Source of the DNA: Bacteroides sp. | GTDB taxonomy: Bacteria > Bacteroidota > Bacteroidia > Bacteroidales > Bacteroidaceae | Length of the DNA: 23,680 nt | NCBI GenBank assembly: GCA_030151885.1 | Contig: JASLCG010000075.1 | Location: 1 to 23,680, forward strand | Direction: 5' to 3' | Shown here: positions 15,926 to 23,680 of the stretch, piece by piece | How positions within the stretch are numbered: the first letter of the stretch is position 1 | Layout of the letters: every line of letters begins with the position of its first letter | Translations under genes and position numbers: made by a program | Notes under the pieces: generated by a model | Told to the model about the DNA's origin: nothing | The model's database searches: none | The model's input: the letters and a program-made list of their open reading frames with translations, nothing else

Positions 15926-18592
15926 TTATCGTTTTATTTTATTACCATATTCAACTGTATATACAGCCCACTCTAAAACATTTGCAAAGAAAAATCCATT
16001 ACTACATGTCTTTAAAGCATACGGCTCATTATTATCTTTTATGGTTTCTTCCTGATTAATAATCTTAGACCCTTCAAACACCCACTTTGGGTGTGATCTT
16101 AATAAAAAGTCAGAATCTCCAATAAATAGATATGGGTAATCTAGTGTTCTAAAAGAAGTTAATGCATAGTCAAATTTCTTACTTTTCGAATCAGTTATAG
16201 CATATGGTAAATTTCCAGAGTACTTTTTAATTTTATCCATATTAACAAACTCATTAGCAATAGCAATTCCACTCACATTAGATAGACTAATACTTAAAGA
16301 ACCCGTATTACCAAATGCACCATCTATAATTAAGTCATTTTCTAAGAACGGTAATCTATAACTATACTCATACTTATTCTTTACAGAAGGCCTAAAGTCT
16401 CTCACATTGTCGTCCAATAAGACTAGTGCTTCACTAGACATTTGTTGCTTAACTATACCTAGTTCTACAAGTAAACTTAATATTGATTCGTCACCAGTCA
16501 ATGAAATAATAACATTATAGCCACCAAGCTCATTACGATACTCAATAAAGTGTTTTAATACTTCAACATTAACTTTATTCAAGTTATAGCCAGATCCTAC
16601 AATAATAATATTTGGTTTTTCTGTAGCAATTAATGACTCCAAATCATAGCTGTTAGATTCTACATAAGATAGGGCATCACACTTAACTACGCTATGCTTA
16701 TCAAGTCCAAAGTTTGCAGCAGAAATTAACCTCTTAAAATTGTCATTGTTTTTTAAACCACCTGTACCATATAATCCTAGAATTTTTTTCTGTATAAATG
16801 CCACAGGAATAGTTACTGATACAAACGATATTGTTTCACTATCTGTTACAATTGTTAGAACTTTATCTGTAGGAGAGTCTATTTTACCTAATATAGGTAC
16901 TTCAAACTCTTGGTATAAAATAGTCTCCTTTCCAACAAACTCATCATCAATACCTCCTATAACCTCTTCTTTAAGATTATCAAATACGCCTGTATAATCA
17001 ATATAGACACCCCCATTAAGTTTTGCTTTTAATTCAAACCTCAAATTTGAGATATCATTTCTATCTTTCTTATAACCATAAAGTCTAACTTTAACAAAAT
17101 TAGTTTGGTCTAATTCTTGTCCTACAATATAGAGTCCTTCTATATTTAAGTTAGTTTTGGAAATATAGTATTGAGCTGTTTTAAACTTTTGACGTACATC
17201 AACAGTAAAAGATTGTGTAAATAAAATTAAGGATAGTTTATCTTTATAATAATCTGTAGATTCATTACTCTCTTTAGAAGTTATTATAATATCATATTTT
17301 GTGGGGTCAAATTTTGCAGAAAATTTAGTTGCCTGCTGATTAAAATTCATAACTAAATAGTTATTCACTACATCAGCAGGAATATTAGTTTCTATATGTA
17401 TTCTAAATTCCGAATCTTTCTTATAATCTAAAACAATCTCTTCTTTCTTTAATCTAAAGAAGTATTCACCATTTAAACTATCACCGGAAATATTAAAATC
17501 GGTCCAATCAACAATCTTCACATAAAGCGGCAGATCTGTTTTTAAAGCATCTTCTTTACTATCAGCTCCTTTTTGTTCAGCACCTTCAAGTATGTAGCTG
17601 TATACATGATTACGAAGAACTGACTTATAGCTAACATCAACACCATTTTCAGTTCTCTTATAATCGGCCACATCTAAACGGTAGTAATAAACTCCTTCAT
17701 GGCCTTCTAAAGTAACACCTACCACTATAGCCAATGCTTCATCACGCTTTGTAGATTCATTTTGTTCTGTCTCTAAAAGATAAATCTCATTATTAGTCAG
17801 ACTTCCCTCTACAAATTCATATTCTATCGGATCTGCCGTAGCTTCATTAATATCTAGAGTTTGCATTCCTGATCCAGTATTGTAAAGCTTACCACCTTCT
17901 TCAGTAGGAACTAAAGTAGGTTTAGTCACTTTTTTCTCTTGATTGTTAAATGATTCCTCATCAAAACAACCATATCCTCGTGCGCGAGATCTATATACCG
18001 ATACAGACTTTAACTCTTTCATATGGTATTTTGACTCAGGGTTCTGTGGCACAATATTAATATCTACTCGAGCTACACTTCTAATTAATGAAACACTAAC
18101 CTCAATCTTTTGCTCTAGTTTTTCAATATCTACAGTTCCAAAAAGAGGATAATCGGATAAATTAGTTTTTCCTTTAGCATCGATTAATACTTTTTTATAA
18201 AAGTCTTGAAGAGTAGTTCCCAGCTTAGTTGACTCATAATTTTCTGCATTTAGCAATACAACGAGCTTATAATCTTCTTTGTATTTTTCTGGGATTTTAA
18301 AGATGGCAGTAGAAAGTTTTTCATTATAAATTAGATTCTTAATATGACTAGCAACAATTAATTTACTAGAATTATTTTCATCTTTTTCAAATAAAAAACA
18401 TTGCAGGTTTGTTTGTTTCAAATAGTCAGCTGACAAATTACGACTTAGCTCTTTACCCTCTGCTTTCAAGTTTAATAAAATTTCAGAGTTCTGTTCCAAT
18501 TCAGTACCCTGAGAAGTTTCTTCATAAATTGAATTACAAGCAGGAAATAAAAACATCAGCAAAAGCAGTAACAAAGTACACGTTTTACTCAT
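15926..18592 (-). CDS. large fimbrillin-like lipoprotein with C-terminal alpha/beta domain (first of pair)
   Basis: An 888-residue lipoprotein, first gene of a two-gene operon. I start at ATG 18592; the frame extends only to a TTG two codons earlier. The lipobox FPAC places the lipid on Cys19. The N-terminal half shows the fimbrillin/Mfa2 marks: LIRSVARVDINI at about 169-180, YYYRLDV near 303, RNHVYSYIL at about 327-335, then KIVDW. An Ig/BACON-like segment ends in FTVDVRQKF. GLYIVGQELDQTN aligns with GLYQVNTELNESN in the neighbour. The C-terminal domain from about 607 has NFGLDKHSVVK, KPNIIIVGSGYNL (about 659-671), GAFG, YSGNLP and LFIGDSDFLL (about 822-831), the last resembling the GDSDF strand of GldG/IFT52-like domains. 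Active-site residues of true amidotransferases are not evident. The function is unknown; a surface or pilus-tip role is inference. Confidence 0.75.
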   Translation of the reverse strand: MSKTCTLLLLLLMFLFPACNSIYEETSQGTELEQNSEILLNLKAEGKELSRNLSADYLKQTNLQCFLFEKDENNSSKLIVASHIKNLIYNEKLSTAIFKIPEKYKEDYKLVVLLNAENYESTKLGTTLQDFYKKVLIDAKGKTNLSDYPLFGTVDIEKLEQKIEVSVSLIRSVARVDINIVPQNPESKYHMKELKSVSVYRSRARGYGCFDEESFNNQEKKVTKPTLVPTEEGGKLYNTGSGMQTLDINEATADPIEYEFVEGSLTNNEIYLLETEQNESTKRDEALAIVVGVTLEGHEGVYYYRLDVADYKRTENGVDVSYKSVLRNHVYSYILEGAEQKGADSKEDALKTDLPLYVKIVDWTDFNISGDSLNGEYFFRLKKEEIVLDYKKDSEFRIHIETNIPADVVNNYLVMNFNQQATKFSAKFDPTKYDIIITSKESNESTDYYKDKLSLILFTQSFTVDVRQKFKTAQYYISKTNLNIEGLYIVGQELDQTNFVKVRLYGYKKDRNDISNLRFELKAKLNGGVYIDYTGVFDNLKEEVIGGIDDEFVGKETILYQEFEVPILGKIDSPTDKVLTIVTDSETISFVSVTIPVAFIQKKILGLYGTGGLKNNDNFKRLISAANFGLDKHSVVKCDALSYVESNSYDLESLIATEKPNIIIVGSGYNLNKVNVEVLKHFIEYRNELGGYNVIISLTGDESILSLLVELGIVKQQMSSEALVLLDDNVRDFRPSVKNKYEYSYRLPFLENDLIIDGAFGNTGSLSISLSNVSGIAIANEFVNMDKIKKYSGNLPYAITDSKSKKFDYALTSFRTLDYPYLFIGDSDFLLRSHPKWVFEGSKIINQEETIKDNNEPYALKTCSNGFFFANVLEWAVYTVEYGNKIKR

Positions 18593-18850
18593 TTCCAATT
18601 AAGTTAAGTTAATAAATTTATTTAGCTAATAGTCTATGCTTCTATTAGCAATAGTAAGTTATATATATCATTATCAAATCAACAACTTCTAAAATATAGA
18701 CATCCGTTTCGGCTAAGAATATCTTTAGCTAGATTATTAGAAACTATACAATACCTATTTTTATAAAGTTATTATGCAAAAATACAACTTTTATTAAGTT
18801 TTACTATCTAATGGTGAACAAAAAACATACTAAGATCATTAAAAACAATA
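18593..18850 (-). promoter_or_regulatory. upstream region of the fimbrillin-like operon
   Basis: The 311 bases between genes hold no open frame that I can support. On the minus strand there is a TATTTTTG element (18777-18784), an exact minus-seven match but with no good TTTG at the right distance. An inverted repeat, GCTAATAG/CTATTAGC (18625-18632 and 18642-18649, 9-base spacer), lies 32 bases before the start codon. If the promoter is real, the leader is about 175 bases and contains this small hairpin. No pair of longer repeats that would mark an invertible promoter was seen. Confidence 0.4.
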
Positions 18851-18882
18851 AAAGAGGCTAATATTTAAATATTAGCCTCTTT
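18851..18882 (-). terminator. terminator after the rhodanese gene
   Basis: AAAGAGGCTAATATTT (18851-18866) and AAATATTAGCCTCTTT (18867-18882) form a perfect 32-base palindrome, 21 bases past the rhodanese stop. On the minus strand it is followed by TATTGTTTTTAAT, a moderate U-run. It ends the PASTA-to-rhodanese operon. Confidence 0.85.
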
Positions 18883-18903
18883 ATATTATTATACTTTTAA
18901 CTT

Positions 18904-19287
18904 TCACTTTTCAATAGGAAGGTCAGATTTTACCCATTTAGTATATCCACTATCTAGCTCTGATACATGGTAGCCTAACTTAACAAGTTTATCGGAAGCA
19001 ATTTTACTTCTTTTTCCTGTTCTACAATAAACTGCTACAGGTTTATTCTTATCTAATACAGACAGTGCTTTAGTTTCAAATAGTGAATCCTTAACATCAA
19101 TAAACTTTGCACGCAATAGATGTCCCTCATTATACTCTTCAATAGTTCTAACATCTAATACCTGTGTTTCTGTATCATTTACTAAAACAGTAAACTCTTC
19201 TATAGATAGGGTTTTAAAAGTTGTTGGCTTACAGGCTAATGCTAAAGACACCAACATTAAAAGTGTAAAATATTTAATGTTTTTCAT
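18904..19287 (-). CDS. lipid-anchored rhodanese-like protein
   Basis: A 127-residue single-domain rhodanese with a lipoprotein signal peptide ending in LALAC (Cys19), so it should act in the periplasm or at a membrane surface. The domain shows VLDVRTIEEYNEGHL (the conserved D-R-x-x-E-Y-x-x-G-H-L block, about 43-57) and the active-site loop YCRTGKRS with Cys88 as the sulfur-accepting residue. The C-terminal SGYTKWVKSDLPIE matches the family ending. Loop composition is typical of single-domain rhodaneses, so it is probably active. Its start overlaps the end of the NigD-like gene by 14 bases, a coupled pair. The substrate is unknown; sulfur transfer or persulfide handling outside the cytoplasm is inference. 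Confidence 0.9.
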   Translation of the reverse strand: MKNIKYFTLLMLVSLALACKPTTFKTLSIEEFTVLVNDTETQVLDVRTIEEYNEGHLLRAKFIDVKDSLFETKALSVLDKNKPVAVYCRTGKRSKIASDKLVKLGYHVSELDSGYTKWVKSDLPIEK

Positions 19288-19981
19288 ATTCTTTAAAATT
19301 TATAATTTCAACCTTTTTAGCACCATCTTTCAATGGTATATTCAGTCTAATAATTAAGGAATCTGATTTTTCAATATATTCTTGAATATCTATAGACATC
19401 AACAACTTTTCTTTATTTCCCAGTGTAGCGTTCTCTGGCATATGATGTAGCAAATCTAGTTCCAATACTCCATTCAAAAACTTTGTCCTTTTACATGCCA
19501 GCAGATGGATAGGATAATTTAAAGGTGAAGTATCTGTTGTAAAATAAGAGTCTAAGTTTGACTCTATTTTAGGAACAAGAATTTCAATATTTATATACTT
19601 ATTAGAGTTCCATATTCGTATAACATTTAAAATGGCACCCGAATCATTAAACTTAACGTCTGTACTTGGTAGAAGAATAGGGATGATTCCAAACCCCTGC
19701 ATTCTTATTAATCTAGAATTGTCATTATTAAATAACAAGTAAGATATTCCTCTTACAATATCATTGTTAAAAGATCCTCTAGTTAGCTTTATACGATACT
19801 CTTCTTGAGGTGTAAAGTGTATTCCATTATCCAACTCCACATCTAATACTAAACCATCTATATCTACTTTGGCATTAACCATTTCTAGTCTATATGGTGG
19901 AAACTCAAAAGAGTTACTACTACTACAAGAAGTAATAACTACGATTAAGCAAATAGATAAAATATATTTTATACCTCTCAT
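19274..19981 (-). CDS. NigD-like family lipoprotein
   Basis: A 235-residue lipoprotein; the signal peptide ends in VITSCSSS (Cys19). Most of it appears to be beta-strand. The order of motifs recalls NigD-like proteins of Bacteroidetes. There is an early DVELDNGIHFTP segment, then IRIWNSNKYINIEI (the W-x-x-x-x-Y-hydrophobic-N strand). IHLLACKR follows, and then LELDLLHHMPENAT, where NigD-like proteins have an L-x-L-x-H-N run. The assignment is from remembered pattern rather than a profile search. The family's function is unclear; its founder was named from a bacteriocin-related operon, but such a role is not implied here. It follows the acyltransferase gene by 7 bases and overlaps the rhodanese gene downstream. 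Confidence 0.65.
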   Translation of the reverse strand: MRGIKYILSICLIVVITSCSSSNSFEFPPYRLEMVNAKVDIDGLVLDVELDNGIHFTPQEEYRIKLTRGSFNNDIVRGISYLLFNNDNSRLIRMQGFGIIPILLPSTDVKFNDSGAILNVIRIWNSNKYINIEILVPKIESNLDSYFTTDTSPLNYPIHLLACKRTKFLNGVLELDLLHHMPENATLGNKEKLLMSIDIQEYIEKSDSLIIRLNIPLKDGAKKVEIINFKEYEKH

Positions 19982-19988
19982 TTTTTTA

Positions 19989-21149
19989 TTAATCTACCAC
20001 CTCTTCTTGCACATGCAAATAGTTTACAAGTGGGTTAGCATACATTAGCAACAGTTTTTCTGTCAGAAAGTCTATATCCTTATTCTCTAAATCAATTTTT
20101 TCAATTTGACCATTTAGATAATTAACAAAAGTTACTTTTTCTTCTTCAGAATAATGTTCAGACATCTCTGTTGTGTTCTTAAGCATATCATAAGCCACAT
20201 AGTTACCTGGGTAAAATCTATAGTTTCTATGAATTGACTTATCAATGATATGAGAAACACAAGTAAACATTTCTGCCTTACAAGCTCCTTGTTTTAAATC
20301 TTTAATTTGGTCGTTTATACACTCTGCCATATGAAAATGCACACGACCTTTAAAACCAAACATGCCTACTTCCATGTTTTTCAAGTCATCTTGTGTCGTT
20401 TTTTTATACTCAGGATTATCCCTTTTAAGTTGGAATTCCTTTGCCTTAAGATAATCACACGGATCGTACTCGTAGGAAAGAGTTAATGGAACAATATTCA
20501 TTCCAGATAACCTATCTATAACAGTACCATCTCCACCCATAGCTAACATCTTAAGTACACTATCTTGTGTTCTGTCGTCAGAGTCTTTAGCTCTACCTTC
20601 TCTCTGTGCTATCCAAATAGATTGTTTTTTGTCATGTATTGTATAATGCATGTAGTGAGACATTCGTCTAGATGACTCTAACATCTGACGCATTGTTAAA
20701 GCTCTTTGCACTATAAATGATTTATTTACACGAACCAACTTCTTAATCCAAGGATAGACAAGTAAGTTATCGCCAATAGCTATTTCAACAGTGTCTAAAC
20801 CATGCTCTACAAGTAAAATAGAGAGGAAGCCTGCGTCTAAAATAATATCTCTATGATTTGATATATATGTATAAGCTTTTGTATTATCTAACTTAAAGTC
20901 AGAAGACAGAGAAATACCTTTTGTATAGTCATTAGCAATTTTCTTCAAGATACCATAGCAAAAGCTCATTTGAAAGTCAAATTTGCTTTTACAGCTACGC
21001 ATTTTATCTGCAATAACATCAAAGGGTACATTCGGAACAGTTAAGCATGCCGCATTTTGAAAAGCAGGATCTTCAATCAACTCTTCAAAAACCTGAGGTA
21101 ACTCATCATCATGATACGGGCGTATTTCATCAAATTCTTTTAAATCCAT
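19989..21149 (-). CDS. PlsC/PlsB-like acyltransferase
   Basis: A 386-residue protein probably acting as a 1-acyl-sn-glycerol-3-phosphate-type acyltransferase at the inner face of the inner membrane. The motif blocks come in the family order. TYISNHRDIILDAGFL is at about 94-109 (block I), NKSFIVQRA at about 142-150 (block II), SIWIAQREGRAKDSDDRT at about 177-194 (block III, with the E-G-R core), and MNIVPLTLSYEYDP at about 217-230 (block IV). The catalytic block is NHRDIILD rather than the standard NHxxxxD, so the His-to-Asp spacing is off by one. It is much longer than a plain PlsC (about 240), with a C-terminal extension from about 290. No clear membrane helix is visible. It is 14 bases after ddl. 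The substrate, phospholipid or an aminoacyl lipid, is uncertain. Confidence 0.8.
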   Translation of the reverse strand: MDLKEFDEIRPYHDDELPQVFEELIEDPAFQNAACLTVPNVPFDVIADKMRSCKSKFDFQMSFCYGILKKIANDYTKGISLSSDFKLDNTKAYTYISNHRDIILDAGFLSILLVEHGLDTVEIAIGDNLLVYPWIKKLVRVNKSFIVQRALTMRQMLESSRRMSHYMHYTIHDKKQSIWIAQREGRAKDSDDRTQDSVLKMLAMGGDGTVIDRLSGMNIVPLTLSYEYDPCDYLKAKEFQLKRDNPEYKKTTQDDLKNMEVGMFGFKGRVHFHMAECINDQIKDLKQGACKAEMFTCVSHIIDKSIHRNYRFYPGNYVAYDMLKNTTEMSEHYSEEEKVTFVNYLNGQIEKIDLENKDIDFLTEKLLLMYANPLVNYLHVQEEVVD

Positions 21150-21163
21150 AAAACTGTATTTAA

Positions 21164-22141
21164 TTAATGAAATTTATTTTCAATAATATCTGTCATAACC
21201 TCTTTAATATCTAGCCCTGCCGCAGCTACTTGCTGAGGTATAAAACTAGTAGAAGTCATACCTGGTGTTGTATTTATTTCTAGCAAATTTATCACTTTTT
21301 CATCAGTTATAATAAAATCTACACGAATAATACCAGAACATCCAATAATATCATAGATAACAGACGTTAGTTTTTGAACTCTATCTGTAAGCTCATTTGA
21401 AAGTCTAGCGGGAGTAATTTCCTCAACTTGACCATTATATTTAGCATCAAAATCAAAAAACTCATTATGGGTTACAACCTCTGTTATTGGAAACACTACC
21501 TGCTTCTCTTTTGTTTTATAACAACCACAGGTTATTTCTGTACCTTCCATAAAAGCCTCAATCATAACCTCATCCGACTCTTTCAATGCTTTTTCAATAG
21601 CTGGCTGAATTTCTTCTTCAGACTTCACTTTTGATACACCAAAGCTAGATCCTCCTAAGTTTGGTTTTATAAAACATGGTAAACCTATTTTATCAACAAC
21701 AGTTTTGTCTTCAATATTATTTCCTTTACGAAGCAATAACGATTCTGAAATTCGTACTCCATACCCTTTCAAGTATTGATTACAAGCGAATTTATTAAAT
21801 GTTAAAGCAGAGGCAAACACATCACAAGAAGAGTATGGTACACCTATTAAATCAAAATACCCTTGTAATAAGCCATTTTCACCTGGTATACCATGAATTG
21901 TAATATAAGCAAAATCGAACTTAATATTCTCTCCCTCATGAGTGAAACTAAAATCACCCTTATTTATGGGTAGTAAGGCATTATTTATTCTAACATTCCA
22001 TTTTTTATTCTGCATTTCTACAATATATACATTGTACTTTGCATGGTCCATAAAAGAATAAATTCCTTGGGCACTTTTTAATGAAACTGGAAGCTCTGAA
22101 CTATCACCTCCAGCTACAATTGCTATTGTGCGTTTTTTCAT
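21164..22141 (-). CDS. ddl: D-alanine--D-alanine ligase
   Basis: Ddl joins two D-alanines using ATP, giving the dipeptide that ends the peptidoglycan stem. The 325-residue protein is an ATP-grasp enzyme. It has HGIPGENGLLQGYFDLIGVP at about 83-102, IKPNLGGSSFGVSKV at about 158-172 (glycine-rich ATP loop), and the metal- and substrate-binding LLEINTTPGMTSTS at about 286-299. The N-terminal IAIVAGGDSSE holds the substrate-binding glutamate. Nothing suggests a vancomycin-type D-Ala-D-Lac specificity, though I cannot exclude it by eye. Its ATG overlaps the rluD stop by 4 bases, so translation is coupled. The acyltransferase follows after 14 bases. Confidence 0.96.
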   Translation of the reverse strand: MKKRTIAIVAGGDSSELPVSLKSAQGIYSFMDHAKYNVYIVEMQNKKWNVRINNALLPINKGDFSFTHEGENIKFDFAYITIHGIPGENGLLQGYFDLIGVPYSSCDVFASALTFNKFACNQYLKGYGVRISESLLLRKGNNIEDKTVVDKIGLPCFIKPNLGGSSFGVSKVKSEEEIQPAIEKALKESDEVMIEAFMEGTEITCGCYKTKEKQVVFPITEVVTHNEFFDFDAKYNGQVEEITPARLSNELTDRVQKLTSVIYDIIGCSGIIRVDFIITDEKVINLLEINTTPGMTSTSFIPQQVAAAGLDIKEVMTDIIENKFH

Positions 22142-23199
22142 ATATTTCTATTACTAATATAAATTCTCCATTTATCTAACAGCTGCGACATATCCTCAGG
22201 AAGTTCGGATGTAAAAAACATCTCTTGATTAGTCGTCGGATGGACAAATCCAAGACTCATAGCATGTAAAGCCTGTCTAGGGCATATTTTAAAACAGTTT
22301 TCTATAAACTGTTTATATTTTGCATATCGAGTACCTCTCAGTATTTCGTGTCCACCATATCGCTCATCATTAAACAACACATGCCCAATATGCTTCATGT
22401 GTACTCTAATCTGATGAGTTCTTCCTGTTTCTAACTTACACCCTACTAAAGTTACATATTCTAAGCGCTCTAATACTTTATAATGAGTCACAGCATGCTT
22501 TCCTACTTCAGGATCCTCAAATACAGTCATCTGCATTCTATCCTTAGGGTTTCTCGCTATATTACCAATAACAGTACCTTTATCTTCATCAAAATTCCCC
22601 CATACCAATGCTCGGTACTCTCTCTTAGTTGTCTTATTAAAGAACTGTAATGCTAAATGAGTTTTTGCTTCAGGGGTTTTAGCTATAAGCAATAATCCTG
22701 ATGTATCTTTATCAATTCTATGTACTAAACCAACATTTGGATCATTAGCATCATAGTTTGGCGTATCTTTCATATGCCATGCAATAGCATTTAAGAGTGT
22801 TCCTGTATAATTACCGTGTCCAGGATGTACTACTAGTCCTGCTGGCTTATTAACGACCATTAACTGATCATCCTCATACACAACATTTAAAGGTATATCT
22901 TCGGGGTAAATACGTACATCTCTTTTTGGAGTATCTAAACAGACTGATACCACATCATCTGGTTTTACTTTGTAGTTGCTTTTAACTGCACTACCATTAA
23001 CTCTTATAAAACCTGCATCTGCTGCTTTTTGTATTCTATTGCGAGAAGTGTTCTCTAATCTATCGCATAAGAATTTATCAATGCGAATAAGAGTCTGTTT
23101 CTTGTCTGCAATTAAACGATAATGCTCATATAATTCTGGCTTACCTACAGAAATGCTATCGTCTTCTAAATCGATATCTTCAATCGGATCTTTAAGCAT
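22138..23199 (-). CDS. rluD: RluD-family 23S rRNA pseudouridine synthase
   Basis: This enzyme isomerises uridines of 23S rRNA, probably in helix 69 (E. coli positions 1911, 1915 and 1917) if it is a true RluD. The 353-residue protein has an S4 RNA-binding domain at about 37-90 (LIRIDKFLCDRL then NRIQKAADAGFIRVNG). The catalytic domain carries VVNKPAGLVVHPGHGN at about 115-130 and GLVHRIDKDTSGLLLIAKT at about 157-175, with catalytic Asp163. The motif is HRID where most have HRLD, a conservative change. The late block LETGRTHQIRVHM is also present. Other RluA-family members (RluC) are similar, so the target is inferred. It begins 23 bases after the PASTA gene and overlaps ddl. Confidence 0.92.
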   Translation of the reverse strand: MLKDPIEDIDLEDDSISVGKPELYEHYRLIADKKQTLIRIDKFLCDRLENTSRNRIQKAADAGFIRVNGSAVKSNYKVKPDDVVSVCLDTPKRDVRIYPEDIPLNVVYEDDQLMVVNKPAGLVVHPGHGNYTGTLLNAIAWHMKDTPNYDANDPNVGLVHRIDKDTSGLLLIAKTPEAKTHLALQFFNKTTKREYRALVWGNFDEDKGTVIGNIARNPKDRMQMTVFEDPEVGKHAVTHYKVLERLEYVTLVGCKLETGRTHQIRVHMKHIGHVLFNDERYGGHEILRGTRYAKYKQFIENCFKICPRQALHAMSLGFVHPTTNQEMFFTSELPEDMSQLLDKWRIYISNRNI

Positions 23200-23222
23200 C
23201 TAAATCTTTTATATCCTTAATA

Positions 23223-23680
23223 TTATTGAAACCAAGTATTCTCTTCTAAATCATTAGATAGAGAATTAATTAGCTCCAACGAATCTAACTCATTTTTAAT
23301 TGAATCATTCTGAATTTCAGAACCATCCCCTACTAGTAAAGTCAACGTAGCTCCTACTGGAACCATTGCTCCAGCTTCTAATATTACACCTTGATACTTA
23401 ACATCATATACCCAGTCTTTTTGACCACTAATACGCTCATCTTTATCTAATTTAAAACCAACAGCCAACATACGAGCATGCGCCTGGCGCACAGAACTAT
23501 TATCTGCTACGTCTGGAACTGGTCTTAATGGAATATTATTTGTATTAATTGTTAAGTATATAATGCGACCTTGTTTAACCTTTTTACCTGCAGCAGGATT
23601 ATAATCTAAGACTCTACCAGGTAATTCAGTTTTAACATAAACTGAGTCTCCCACTACACTTGTCAAACCATAACGCTTGA
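23223..23680 (-). CDS. PASTA domain-containing protein (partial, 5' end outside the window)
   Basis: The C-terminal 152 codons of a protein that continues beyond the right edge; the frame is open to base 23680 (KRYG before LTSVVGDSVYV), so no true start lies in the window. Two PASTA repeats are seen. One ends in PGRVLDYNPAAGKKVKQGRIIYLTIN. The other begins at RPVPDVADNSSVRQAHARM and ends in VPVGATLTLLVGDG. A tail rich in Asp, Glu, Asn and Ser closes the protein. PASTA domains bind muropeptides or beta-lactams in some Gram-positive proteins; here no kinase or transpeptidase domain is visible, and the missing part may hold only a membrane anchor. It heads the run of rluD, ddl and the acyltransferase, as I recall from other Bacteroides genomes, and a cell-wall role is inferred. 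Confidence 0.88.
   Translation of the reverse strand, partial: KRYGLTSVVGDSVYVKTELPGRVLDYNPAAGKKVKQGRIIYLTINTNNIPLRPVPDVADNSSVRQAHARMLAVGFKLDKDERISGQKDWVYDVKYQGVILEAGAMVPVGATLTLLVGDGSEIQNDSIKNELDSLELINSLSNDLEENTWFQ

Noticed and set aside
13251..18592. Calling the large lipoproteins active glutamine amidotransferases
   Set aside because: I see no nucleophile-elbow Cys or catalytic His-Glu pair in the expected places; only the fold-like pattern is present.
18593..18903. Invertible promoter for phase-variable expression of the fimbrillin-like operon
   Set aside because: I looked for inverted repeats flanking the candidate promoter. Only the 8-bp repeat at 18625-18649, which does not flank it, and the terminator palindrome were found, and no invertase gene is nearby.
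1..23680. CRISPR array, insertion sequence, integrase, toxin-antitoxin or phage genes
   Set aside because: No regularly spaced direct repeats, no transposase or integrase motifs and no phage-like gene clusters were found on either strand.

Overview
The window looks like chromosome from a low-GC member of the Bacteroidales, probably Bacteroidaceae. Three things point there. The promoters match the Bacteroides form (TTTG, about 20 bases, TAnnTTTG) rather than the E. coli form. The carbamoyltransferase is the N-succinylornithine type known from Bacteroides fragilis. Paired OmpH/Skp genes sit behind bamA, and there are NigD-like and fimbrillin-like lipoproteins. I see no phage, insertion sequence, integrase or CRISPR array; it reads as core chromosome with one accessory-looking locus.

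Layout. Bases 1-4137 run leftward: prmC-recX, then pyrE, a START-like (SRPBCC) protein, argH and tRNA-Gly(GCC). ribD diverges from prmC across a 52-base gap. Bases 5462-11280 are an envelope operon running rightward: a putative beta-propeller lipoprotein, uppS (undecaprenyl diphosphate synthesis), bamA (outer-membrane protein insertion) and two Skp/OmpH periplasmic chaperones of equal length. A strong hairpin then precedes murI (D-glutamate for peptidoglycan) and argF' (succinylornithine carbamoyltransferase). A perfect 50-base palindrome closes this strand and faces the next operon.

Bases 13251-18592 (leftward) hold the most unusual locus: two adjacent, paralogous lipoproteins of 888 and 889 residues. 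Each has a fimbrillin/Mfa2-like N-terminal half, a middle of Ig-like (BACON-like) appearance, and a C-terminal alpha/beta domain that resembles glutamine-amidotransferase-like or GldG/IFT52-like folds. I read them, by inference, as surface or pilus-tip proteins with a Rossmann-like head. No major pilin or assembly gene is in the window.

Bases 18904-23680 (leftward) are a tightly packed cell-envelope operon: a PASTA-domain protein (cut by the window edge), rluD, ddl, a PlsC/PlsB-like acyltransferase, a NigD-like lipoprotein and a lipid-anchored rhodanese. Gaps are 23 bases or less, and two gene pairs overlap.

The window therefore combines peptidoglycan supply (uppS, murI, ddl), outer-membrane assembly (bamA, ompH), arginine and pyrimidine synthesis (argF', argH, pyrE), riboflavin synthesis (ribD) and translation functions (prmC, rluD, tRNA-Gly).
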